Shown here: one piece after another, positions 23,948-34,019 of the stretch
How positions within the stretch are numbered: the stretch's first letter is position 1
Layout of the letters: each line of letters begins with the position of its first letter
Origin: Triticum aestivum
Lineage: Eukaryota; Streptophyta; Magnoliopsida; Poales; Poaceae
Length of the DNA: 64,000 bases
Assembly (NCBI RefSeq): GCF_018294505.1
Contig: NC_057802.1
Location: 312,098,209 to 312,162,208, forward strand
Direction: 5' to 3'
Program-made: the position numbers and the translations under genes
Notes under the pieces: generated by a model
What the model was told of the DNA's origin: nothing
Seen by the model: only the letters and a program-made list of their open reading frames with translations
Database searches by the model: none

Positions 23948-25174
23948 GATCGCCTGGCACGTTCAGAGCTTGCCTAGCAATTCGGCCCCCGTCCAAGTCC
24001 CAGTCAAGCGACGAAATCTGTGCCGCGCGTACATAATTACGCACTAAAAATACCATGGGCACAGGCGGGGGCACGACCAGGGCACATCCCACATTGTGGC
24101 TCAACCGCCCCAGGGGCTATATACCTTTATCATTTCCTCTCTTTCAGGACCTTACTCTCTGGAAGCCCTTTCCGGCAGTCTGATTGCTGGACACATTACG
24201 GGAAGGAACAACCAAGGAGGCAAGAAGCTAAGACGTACAAGGGAATCCCCAGGTGGTCTCTGATAATAATCGAAGTACCCATTTTTAATACCCATACGCA
24301 GCTTACCCTTGGACAGGACATGTCAAATAGTCCTATTGTTTGCTTATTGCACTACTTGTATCAGTACGCTTTGACGTATTATTTAAATAACAATACATAG
24401 CATTAGTCTATTATTGCATTACCCTTTCTTTTTCTTGTCTGTTTATTTACGACAACTTGCACCCATACATTCTGGTACGACCAGTACGCCAGGGGCTTCA
24501 GTATACCCCATAATACGGCGTGAGAAGTTCGAACACTTTCGACAGTGCGGCACCCTGAACTTATAGCATTATATGCATCAGCTCCGAATCATGTCTTGGG
24601 TCAATAGTTGGGTTTGCCCGGCTCCCATGTTTTGGTACCTTACGTTCCGCAATATCGGCTAAGGTAGCGCTGGGAGAACTACTGCGATTGTGTCCCGGTT
24701 CTTCCGGACGAGCACTCAGTAGAGAAAGCCGAAAACTGACTGTCATGATAAGGCGAGAGCTGGTCGCTGTTCGAGAGGTCTCAAGTCCTTAAAGACTTTT
24801 TCCGCTTTGGGCGAGGAGTCGGCCTTGCCCGACTTAGGCGTATATAGCGCCCCAAATTCGGCCTTCCGAATACTAGGGGCTTCGCCAAAATTTAAAATTG
24901 TAGACTTCTATGGCTAAGTGAGAGTGATAAAGCCTTATAGTCCGATTGCCTAGTTCGTTGTGCTGAACACCTCCCTCGAAGGACCCAAAATTGGGATAAA
25001 GAGTGCTCAGGTTTATCCCGAACACCTCAGTACTAGTTACATGGGGGCAGAAGCCGACGACTGGCCAACTCTCAGATTTTATAAACGGCCGCACAGAAGG
25101 TAATATTTTATATTCACAAGGGTTGCATAGCACAAATGAACTCGTTTCATATTACAAGATCGCATGAGTACATT
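23948..25174. other. Internal non-coding stretch of element B between gag-protease and antisense gene
   Basis: This stretch occupies the place where a complete Gypsy element would have pol. It contains short plus-strand frames such as GAIYLYHFLSFRTLLSG without recognisable domains, and no RT, RNase H or integrase motif. The complement of much of it recurs in element A at 31056-32290, so the structure is family-wide rather than a private deletion in B. Confidence 0.6.
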
Positions 25175-28100
25175 TCATTCGAATATTACATCCTTAGTAC
25201 ATTCCTCCGCCACAAGGCGAGAACCCTTCAGGACACTGTTATAATACATCTCGGGGTGGCGATGCTCCTTGCCTTCTGGCGGCCCCTCCTTCACCAGCTT
25301 CTCAGCGTCCAGCTTCACCCAGTGCACCTTTGCTCGGGCAAAAGCCCTACGCGCGCCCTCGATGCAGACGGCCCGCTTTATGACTTCAAGCCGTGGGTAG
25401 GCATTCACAAGCCGCCTCACCAGGCCGAAGTAGCTATCGGGTAGGGGATCGCCAGGCCACATCTGGACTATAAGACCCTTCATGGCCTGTTTGGCTGCCT
25501 TGTGGAGCTCGGCCACTTGCTTCAGCTGGTCTCTCAATGGCATGGGGTGTTTGGTCCCAGTATACTGAGACTAGAACAACTTCTCCGTCGAGCTCCCCTC
25601 CTCGGCCCTGTAAAACTCCGCTGCATCTGACACACTGCGGGGCAGCTGCGAACGCTCCTGGAGAGCTCCGAACTCGGGTAAGTAAAAGGAAATTTTCTTT
25701 CACATGCTTGCTTTGCATAATGAATGCCTTACCCGCCGCTATCTTCTTAACTGCCTCAATTTCCTGGAGGGCCTTTTGGGCTTCGGCCTTGGCGTGTTGT
25801 GCGCTTTCGAGGGCCTTTGCAAGCTCGGACTCTCGCGTCTTAGAGTCAAGCTCCAAGGACTCGTGTTTCTTGACGAGAGCCTGGAGCTCTTGCTGCACCT
25901 CGCCCACCCGGGCCTCTTGTTTTTCCCACTCAATGCGCTCCTTGGCCTCCTTGTCCTCAGCCTCGGTCAGCGCCTTCTTCAGGGTCGCCACTTCGGTCGT
26001 GGCCCCTGGCAAAATTCATGACGATCCTATGATCTAAGCAACCACCCTTGTTTTTTCTTATCAACATACAGACGGGGTATAACTTAACTTTGTCCTCTTC
26101 GAGCTGCCTTTTGGCAAGGCCGAGCTCTTCCTTGGACCGCTCAAGGTCCCGCTTCAGTGCGGCGACCTCCGCAGTACGTGCGGCAGCGGCTAGCAGTGAA
26201 GCCTGCATATGCACATAGACATATTTCGATTAGACTCCTGCGGTTATTATTTGATCCTCTATCCGGCCTTTCTTCGCAAACGCCGAACAGAGCATCAGGG
26301 GCTAGTGTCTATAAGGTAACATTCTCTTATAATCTGGTCACTTACCTCAAAGCCTGTTAGGAGGCTGGCACAGGCTTCAGTCAGTCCGCTCTTGGCAGAC
26401 TGAACCTTCTTGACCACCGCACTCATGATAGTGCGGTGTTCTTCGTCAATGGAAGCGCCGCGAAGCGCTTCCAGCAAGTTGTCCGATGCCTCTGGATGGA
26501 CAGAGGCCACCGGCACAGGTGGCTTGCCCCTCTTAACGGGGGGTCGCCTGACAGAGTCCGGAACAACTGGAGGTTCCGGCGCAGTGTTCGGCTGGGGGCC
26601 GAATTTGGAGCCCATGGGAGTCTTGCTCCCCTTGCGCCCAGGGTCCGGAACGTCGCCTTGAGGCGCCTCCAGGACTACCTCCCCTCGGCTCGGTGCCCTT
26701 TGAGACAACACCTCGACGTTGTCCGTAGGGAGAGGGGTGAAGGCGGTCGGAAGTGAATCGCTATTCATATCCGAGAGGTCCAAAGAACCATCCGACGAAG
26801 ATACATCGATATGGGCTCGGGATGGACTGCATAATCATGTTCGGCATGATGAGAAGCAGTGCAATAAAACATACCATGAATTACTATGGAATCCGGATAC
26901 TTACGACTTCGCCAGGGGCTTGTCCCTGGGCAACCACTCGTCGTCGATGTAGGCGGCCGTCGTGGAGTAGTCCGGGAGGAGGGTCCTTCCCTTCTTGGAC
27001 CCTTCGGTCTCCCCGGTTGGGGCGGCCTTCCTTTTCTTGTCCCCCCCGGCTGGGGGGGGGAGAACTTTCCTCTTCCTCCTCCTCGTTTTCGTGGGAGGAG
27101 TGCGCCTCGGAGTTTTCGGACGATGAGTCCGATATAACCCTGCGCCGGAGACCCTTTCGGGTCCCCGTGGCCTTCTTCTTGGCCTTCTTCACCGGCACCT
27201 CGTAAGGCGCCGGAACCAGCATCTCCGTTAGGAGAGCATCTGCAGGATCTTCAGGCAGGGGGGCTGGGCAATCGATCTGCTCCGTTGTCTCTACCAGTCC
27301 TGTTAAATAGCATGGAGGCTTAGATCCCGCACATGATTAAACCGGGGAAAATAAACATCCTATGAGATATGAAAAACTCACCGGATTGGCAGGACGCTTT
27401 GCGCTGAGTCTGCGGTCCTCGGTAAGGGGAGGAGGTACCTCGGCGCCCTTGAACAGCACCTTCCAGACGTCCTTGTGCGTCGTGTCAAAGAGCTCTCGCA
27501 GCATCTGGTGCTCGGCCGGGTCGAACTCCCACAAATTGAATGCCCATCGTTGACACGGGAGGATCCGGCGGAAGAGCATGACCTGGACCATGTTGACGAG
27601 CTTGATTTTCTTGCTCATCATGTTTCTGATGCATTTTTGGAGTCCGGTCAGCTCTACCGGGGAACCCCAGGACATGCCCTTCTCTTTCCAGGAGGTGAGC
27701 CGCGTGGGGATTCCGGATCGGAATTCGAGGGCTGCCACCCAGTTGGTGTCGCGCGGCTCGGTGATGTAGAACCACCCCGATTGCCACCCTTTTATGGTCT
27801 CCACATAGGAGCCTTCAAGCCAGGTGACGTTAGGCATTTTGCCCACCATGGCGCCTCCGCACTCTGCTTGCTGACCGACCACCACCTTCGGTTTAACATT
27901 GAAGGTCTTCAGCCATAGGCCGAAGTGGGGCCTGATGCGGAGGAAGGCCTCGCACACGAAGAAAAACGCCGAGATGTTGAGGATGAAATTGGGGGCCAGA
28001 TCATGGAAATCCAGCCCGTAGTAGAACATGAGCCCGCGGACAAACAGGTGGAGGGGAAATCCCAGTCCGCGGACGAAGTGGGTAAGGAAAACTACCCTCT

Positions 28101-28245
28101 CATGGTGCTCTGGCGTAGGGATGATCTGCCCCGCATCTGGAAGCCGGTGTGCGATATCCGCGGCTAGATATCCGGCTCCCCGTAGCTTTGTGATGTTCTC
28201 CTCCGTGACGGAGGAGACCATCCACTTGCCTCCCGCTCCGGACAT
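25175..28245 (-). pseudogene. Antisense accessory gene of element B: six exons, PF04195-like plus coiled coil
   Basis: Minus-strand exons, read 5' to 3', are 28245-27382 (donor GTGAGT), 27299-26905 (donor GTAAGT), 26826-26346 (donor GTAAGT), 26202 to about 26092 (donor unclear), 26005-25733 (donor GTAAGG) and 25657-25175. They correspond one to one with the six exons in A. Exon 1 encodes MSGAGGKWMVSSVTEENITK, HFVRGLGFPLHLFVRGLMFY and ILPCQRWAFNLWEFDPAEH (PF04195-like). Exon 2 is acidic/basic, with a frame break at a C6/G9 tract near 27040-27060. Exon 5 is a coiled coil (EARVGEVQQELQALVKKHES). Exon 6 ends EECTKDVIFE, as in A. The exon 1/2 junction gives a shifted frame, so this copy is damaged. 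No DNA-binding or catalytic motif is recognised. Confidence 0.75.
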
Positions 28246-28798
28246 GCTTGGAGTGGTTTGAGGAGGAAAACGCAAACTTGGGCGCTGGAGCTCGAGTGCG
28301 CAAGAGTGGATGAGCAAGGAGGAAGAAGGCGTGGGTGAAAAGAGTGAATCCTTGTCCCTTTATAAGGGCAGAAGAGGCGATGCGCCTCCCCACTCACCTG
28401 GTAAAATCGCTTATTCCCCAAGCGCTGTAATTGATGGCGCGGTTGGGTTACCCACACCCGTATTGATGAGAATCCCGTGATAAGGGGACACAATCTCTGA
28501 TTCGACAAGACGTGCCAAGGAAACCGCCTCGCGATATGTGCAGCGGCTGGTTGTGAAAAATGGTTCGAATAATGACCGGGCCGTGGTGTGATGTCATGCG
28601 GCAAAATGCGTCAGCAGATTAGATTTGCGGGAATATTATTCTCTCTACGGTGGTATGTGGAATTTGTTTTGCAGAGCCGGACACTATCCTTGTGTTCAAA
28701 ATCTTCTATGGAGTATTCGGAGGAGGAACCCGCCTTGCAATGCCGAAAACAATCTGCGCGCCGGACTCATCGTCATTGAAGCCTGGTTCAGGGGCTAC
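28246..28798 (-). promoter_or_regulatory. Antisense-gene promoter region in element B, TATA at 28359-28365
   Basis: On the minus strand a TTATAAA box lies 114 bp before the ATG at 28245, in the same context (ccc-TTATAAA-ggg) as in element C. The region also contains the polypurine tract of the sense element next to the 3' LTR, so one short interval serves reverse transcription on one strand and transcription initiation on the other. Confidence 0.6.
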
Positions 28799-29268
28799 TG
28801 AGGGAGTCCTGGATTAGGGGGTCCTCGGACAGCCGGACTATATCCTTTGGCCGGACTATTGGACTATGAAGATACAAGATTGAAGACTTCGTCCCGTGTC
28901 CGGATGGGACTCTCCTTGGCGTGGAAGGCAAGCTTGGCAATACGGATATGTAGATTTCCTCCCTTGTAACCAACTCTGTGTAACCCTAGCCCCCTTCGGT
29001 GTCTATATAAACCGGAGGGTTTAGTCCGTAGGACAACAATAATCATACCATAGGCTAGCTTCTAGGGTTTAGCCTCTACGATCTCGTGGTAGATCAACTC
29101 TTGTAATACTCATATCATCAAGATCAATCAAGCAGGAAGTAGGGTATTACCTCCATCGAGAGGGCCCGAACCTGGGTAAACATTGTGTCCCCCGCCTCCT
29201 GTTACCATCCGCCTTAGACGCACAGTTCGGGACCCCCTACCCGAGATCCGCCGGTTTTGACACCGACA
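28799..29268 (+). repeat. 3' LTR of element B
   Basis: Same 470-bp layout as the 5' LTR, with intact TG...CA ends (ends CACCGACA). TATATAAACCGG near 29005 is the promoter-like box. It is followed at once by the target duplication GCCGC and by the resumed exon 2 of A's antisense gene. Confidence 0.92.
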
Positions 29269-31055
29269 GCCGCGCCCCCAAAACAAGCCCCTGGCCACAT
29301 AAGTACTAAGAAACCCTGATGCGTCCATATATCCGGCCTCTCTACTTCATAGTTTTAACATGTTTGAATTATGCAATTGCAGTCCCGCCCACGACAGCTC
29401 CCTACGGTCCTCATCGGGGGATTTGCTGGATTCAAAGGCGATGGCCAGCGAGTCACCACCGATGGCTCACTCTCCCCAGGCCAAGGGCGACGCTGAGGTG
29501 CTGTCCCGAAGGACCTTCCCCGGCCTGGGAGAGGTTCAGGAGGCCGTCAGGGTGGCGCCAGAGGATGACTCCTCGGCCACCGGACACCTGGGGGAGAAAG
29601 CCCCCATGGAGACTGGCGATGGGGGCCATATCCCATTCGGCCCCCAGCCGGATACCGTCCCGGAGACCTACAAGGCTCCGAAATCAAACGAGCAGCCTCC
29701 TCCGAAGGGAGGAGGTGTGCCTATTCCGCCTGTGACCTCTGTCCATCCAGAGGCACCGGATAATCTGCTGGAAGCGCTACGAGGCGCTTCCATTGTGGAG
29801 GAACACCGTATCCTTATGGGTACGGTGGTTGAGAGGGCTCAGTCCATGAAGAGCGGACTGACCGAAGCCTGCAACAGCCTGCTGACAGGCTTTGAGGTAA
29901 GCGACACAAGAGAAAGTCATAGTATAGACAGTAGCCCCTGAGACACTGTCCGGTGTTCGGAAAGAAAAGCCGGATAGAGGATCAAGTAATTTTCGTAGGA
30001 AACTAACTAAATATGTCTTATGTGAATAAGCAGGCGTCGTTGCTGGCCGCAACCTATCATGCTGCCGAGGTCTCCGGATTGAAGTAGAGTCTGGAGCGGG
30101 CCGAAGAAGAGCTCGACCTTGTAAAAAGGCAGCTGGAGGACAAGCAAGGTATGTGGTGACTTGCTGTATATTCGGAAGGAATAAAATGATGTGTGCTGAC
30201 CATAGTGCTATGATATTTGTAGGAGCGGCTACTGAGGTTGAAATCCTCAAGAAAGCGCTGGCCGAGGCCGAGGAGAGGGCGGCGAAGGAACAAGCCGCTC
30301 AAAAAAAGCATGAGGCGAGGGTTGGGGAGGTCCGGCAGGAGCTCCAGGACGCATTGAAGAAATATGAGTCCTTGGAGCGCCAGCATGCGGACCAAGAGTC
30401 CGAACTCGCGAAGGCCCACCAAAGCGCACAAGAGGCCCGGGCCGAAGCCCAAGGAGCCCTCCAGGAAATCCAAGTGGCCAAGAAGATCGCGGCCGGTAAG
30501 GCTTTTATTATGCAAAGCAAGTATGTGAAGAAGAGGTATCTCTTACTGACCCGGATTTGAAGTTCTCCAGGGGCGTTTGCGGATCTGCCGCGTAGCGTTT
30601 CTGACGCTGCTGAATTCTTCTGAGCCGAAGAGGGGAGCTCAACGGAGAAGCTGTTCTGGTCGCAATACCTTGCGCCAGAACATCCGGTGCCCTTTAGCGA
30701 TCAGCTAAAACAGTTGGTCGAGCTGCATAGGGTGGCCGAACTGGCCATGAAGGACTTAATAATCTAGTTGTGGCCTGCCAAAGCCATACCCAACAGCTAC
30801 TTTGGTCTTGTGAAGCGGCTAGTCGATGCCTGCCCTCAGCTTGACGCCATCAAGCGGTCTGTCTGCATTGAAGGTGCGCGGATGGCCTTTGCCCATGTAA
30901 AGATGCAGTGGGCGAAGATGAACGCCGTCATGGTCGCGACCGAGGGACCGCCCGCGGGCAAGGAGCACCGCACTCCCAAGCGATATTTTAGCGATGTCCT
31001 GGAGGGATCCCGCATTGTGGCGGAGCAATGTACGAAAGATGTAATCTTTGAATGA

Positions 31056-32300
31056 ATACATTCATATTGTCTCGCCCTGTATTATGAAACAAGTTCGGCT
31101 ATGTAATATAATGCTTGTTTAATATTTTACCTCCTGTGCGGCCGTGTTTATGAAATTTTGAGAGTTGGCCAGTCGTCGGCTTCGGCCCCCACGTAGGTAG
31201 TACGGGGGTGTTCGGGATGGAATCTAAACACTCTTGATCCAATTGTTTGGTCCTTGAAGGAGGTGTTTAGGGCAACGAACCAGTCGAACTATGTGGCTTT
31301 ATTACCCTCACTTAGCCATAGGAGTTTGACAATGAAAATTTGGGCGCAGCCCCTAGTATCCGAACTAGGGTACTGTAAACACCTGATCGGGTAAGAGCCG
31401 ATTCATCGCATAATGCGGAAAAAATCGCTAAAGATTTGAAACCTCCGAAGAGCTGACTGGCTCTCGCCGCATCATGACAGTCAGTTTTCGGCTTTCTCTA
31501 CTGAGGTGCTCATCCGGGTAAACCAGGACACAATCGCAGTAGTTCTCCCTTTACTACCCTAGCCGATATAGCGGAACGTAAGGTGGTAAGCACAGGAGCC
31601 GGGTAACCCAACTATTGACCAAAGACATGATTCGGAGCTAATGCATACAATGCTAAATTCGGGGTGCCGAACTATATTGTAAAAAGTGTTCGGACTTTGT
31701 TGCCGTATTATGGGTCGCAATGAAGCCCCTGGCAGATTAAAGCGTACCAAAGTGTATGGGTGCAACTTGAGAAGTTTATCAAAAAGGAAAAATGGGTGTA
31801 GTAATCTAGTGCCGCAGAAGTTGGGCCGCAAACTGTTTCCATTATAGTTTGATTAATACGTCAAAGCGTATTTGTACAAGTGGTGCAATAAGCAAGCGGG
31901 CTATTTAACATGCCACAACCAAGGGAGAATTGCGTGCAGGTCCTGAAAACAGGTAGAGTGATCGTTAAAGAGACCACCTAGAAATTCCCTTGTACGCCAG
32001 TGCTTCTTGCCATCTTGGTGTATCCATCCTGTCGAGAGGACCGATGATCAGGTCGTTAGAAGAAGCCTGCGGAAAAGAAACCTGGAAAGGATAAAAAAGG
32101 AAAAGTGAAAGTATCTGTGTCCAGGGGCGGTCGAGCCGTATTATGGACCACAAGCTAGTTATGCCTCCATCTATGCCCATGGTATTTTAAGTGCGTAGTT
32201 ATGTACGCGCGGTACGAACGCCGCCGCTTGGTCGGGACTGGGACGGAGGCCAAATTGCTAGTCGAGCTCTTGACGAGCTGGGTTGTCTTGCTGCAGAGTA
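31056..32300 (-). other. Non-coding internal part of element A
   Basis: Homologous in reverse to 23940-25170 of element B (for example gagttggccagtcgtcggct near 31161 matches the complement around 25055-25075). Short frames only. It ends where the CACTA terminus starts. Confidence 0.65.
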
Positions 32301-32814
32301 CACTACAAAACAAAGACACATCCATGACATTTTGGGCCGAACAAAAATCTTTTCTGTCATACTTATGACACTTCTATGACGATAATTGTGACAAAACACG
32401 GTATCATCATAGATGTGGTGGGGTCCTACTTCTATGACAAAAAATCATGACAGAAAATGGGCTTTTCATCCTGGGCGGGCCGGAGACGCAGCTGCATGAC
32501 ATTCTTTGGGCCGTCCATGACGGAAAAAACCGTGGTAGAAGCAAGGGCGAGGAAAATATCGGGGTGTCCCGGTTACGGTGGGTGGTCGGGGCCGAGCGAT
32601 GCGCGTTTCTCTCGTACACGCACGTGCGTGGGTGCGAGGCGTTGGGCTCTAACTGAACCCGAGCGAGGGATTGGGCTCTAACTGAACCCGAGCGATTGCA
32701 CTGCAGGCTACGCGTTACTGAACCTGGGCGATCGATCGATGGCTGATAACTGAACCCGGTCGAGTGATTCATTCGCTACTGCTGCTAATTGAAGCCGATC
32801 GATGCTGCCTCTGG

Positions 32815-33260
32815 ACGAACAGTGAGCGTTGCTGGGGGGGTTTGGATGAACAGTTCCCGATGGGGGTGGATGAACAGGACCCCGTGGAGTTGCCTCTGGA
32901 TGAACAGTGAGCGTTGCTGGGGGGTTTGGATGAACAGTTCCTGGTGGGGGTGGATGAACAGGACCCCGATCGTTCGAGCCGGTTGGGGCTGGATGAACAG
33001 GACCACGTGGAGGGCAGGATGAACAGGACCACCCCGTGGAGGGCAGTATGAATAGTAGACGGTGGAGGGCTGGATGAACAGTAGCCCGTGGAGGGGTGGT
33101 TGAACAGGAGCCCGTGGAGAGGGCTGGTTGAACAGTAGCCGGTGGAGTAGCGCGCGGTGGAGGCTGGATGAACAGGAGCCCATGGATGAACAGTCGCAGG
33201 TGGAGGCTGGAGGAGGTCGACGGTGGATGAACAGTAGCCCGTGGAGGCTGGAGGGGGTCG
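32815..33260 (+). repeat. Subterminal tandem array with ggatgaacag core
   Basis: Units of roughly 25-60 bp built around ggatgaacaggaccccgtgg or ggatgaacagtagcccgtgg recur more than ten times with variable spacing. A 75-85 bp higher-order pair (cagtgagcgttgctgggggg, at about 32820 and 32907) is evident. Long open frames on both strands here come from the repeat period and are not genes. Confidence 0.8.
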
Positions 33261-33870
33261 ACGGTGGAGATGAACAGTATCTCGTGGAGTCCCGTTTTGC
33301 GGTACGCCACACCCATCTCGATGAACAGGACCCCCGTTTCGACTGTAGCGCTCCAACACAAGTTCGTTTCCTCCATTTTGCGGTAGGCCACACCCCTCCC
33401 GATCAACAGGACCCCCGTTTCGACCGTAGGAGGTCCGTTTCCTCCGTTTTGCAGTACGCCAGACCCCTCCCGATGAACAGGATCCCGTTTCGAACGTGGC
33501 CGGTCGAACACAAGGCCGTTTCCTCCGTTCTGAGGTACGCCAGGTCTCATTTCCATCGGCTGTTCCGTCCAAGCCCGTTGGCTCCCACGCGTTTCGTTGC
33601 CTCCCGATGAACACGACGCATTCCATTGCCTCCCCATGAACACGACGACGACGCTGTTTCTCCGTTCCGACCCAGCCATGTACACGAGCCCTGGCCGTAC
33701 GTACACGCGAGTAGGCGTTCAAGACCCCGCCCGTATGTACATACGTGGCTGTATTTACTTTCTTGCACCCTGGCCGCTGAACGTACGTGTACATGCTACG
33801 TGCGCGCCTCTACTACGACACGTGCGCGCCTCTACATCGACGAGTATGTAGTTACACGTTCGCGACCAGA
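33261..33870 (+). repeat. Second subterminal repeat module of the CACTA element
   Basis: Roughly 80-90-bp units contain gtttcctccgttttgcggta, then acacccctcccgat, then gaacaggacccccgtttcg, three to four times between about 33290 and 33540. They are followed by gatgaacacgac copies and a tacgtacacg-rich tail (33690-33850). Confidence 0.65.
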
Positions 33871-34019
33871 ATTATAACGCTACATACGCTTCGACCAGGA
33901 GGGTCCCGACTACCAGGCACTTCCTTGCCTGCAAAGATGTAGCTGGTGGGTCCCAGCAGTCAGGGGGGCGAATCGGTTTTTTTGCCCGGACGCACTTCCT
34001 TGCGTGCGAAGATGTAGCT

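Larger units (their letters stand above)
20131..29268 (+). mobile_element. Complete Gypsy-type retrotransposon B (Fatima-like), pol-less, inserted in A
   Basis: Identical-length LTRs (470 bp) bound a 9,138-bp element flanked by the 5-bp duplication GCCGC (20126-20130 and 29269-29273). Internal order is gag, protease-like segment, a non-coding stretch (23948-25174), then the antisense accessory gene, then the polypurine region ggttcaggggctac before 28799. No reverse transcriptase, RNase H or integrase motif is present, so it is non-autonomous. The bases after the 5' LTR (TTGGTGCTTTCATTGAGAG) are not one of the usual primer-binding-site sequences that I recognise. The family name Fatima is from memory of the LTR. 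Confidence 0.88.
18807..31055 (+). pseudogene. Antisense accessory gene of element A: six exons, PF04195-like plus coiled coil, split by element B
   Basis: The gene runs opposite to element A. Exon 1 (18807-19676, MSGSRAQGKWMASSV...) ends at GTAAGT and encodes about 290 residues with HFVRGLGFPLHPFVCGLMFY and VKPKVVDGQHAECGGAM, a plant family described as putative gypsy type transposon (PF04195 from memory). Exon 2 (19758 after TTTTTCCAG, to 20130, resuming 29274-29298) is acidic with Lys-rich patches and is cut by B. Its donor is ATAAGT instead of GTAAGT. Exon 3 is 29393-29896. Exon 4 (30034-30148) has an in-frame TAG at AAG-TAG. Exon 5 (30223-30495) is a Glu/Lys/Ala coiled coil. Exon 6 (30571-31055) ends CTKDVIFE but contains stops. 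The gene is broken. Its biochemical role is unknown. Confidence 0.75.
17793..32300 (-). mobile_element. Gypsy-type retrotransposon A (Fatima-like), minus orientation, 5' part missing
   Basis: The left end is an LTR running TGTCGGTG...CCTCA on the plus strand, followed at 18269 by gtagcccctgaaccaggc, the complement of the polypurine-tract region found before the 3' LTR of element B. The left end is therefore the 3' LTR of a minus element. Its internal part carries the accessory antisense gene on the plus strand, and sequence from 31056 to about 32290 matches the complement of B's 23940-25170 region. B inserted at 20130/29269. At 32301 a CACTA terminus begins, and the gag-protease region and 5' LTR of A are not found in the window. 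Five bases before the LTR are TCATG, whose partner is missing. Confidence 0.82.

Noticed and set aside
25434..26012. Coiled-coil minus-strand ORF as an independent host gene
   Set aside because: It is exon 5/6 of the antisense gene of element B; the same exon exists in element A at 30223-30495.
32708..33794. Minus-strand frames of over 330 codons (Ser/Pro/His-rich)
   Set aside because: Artefact of the gatgaacag tandem array; frames are open on several phases at once and no domain is present.
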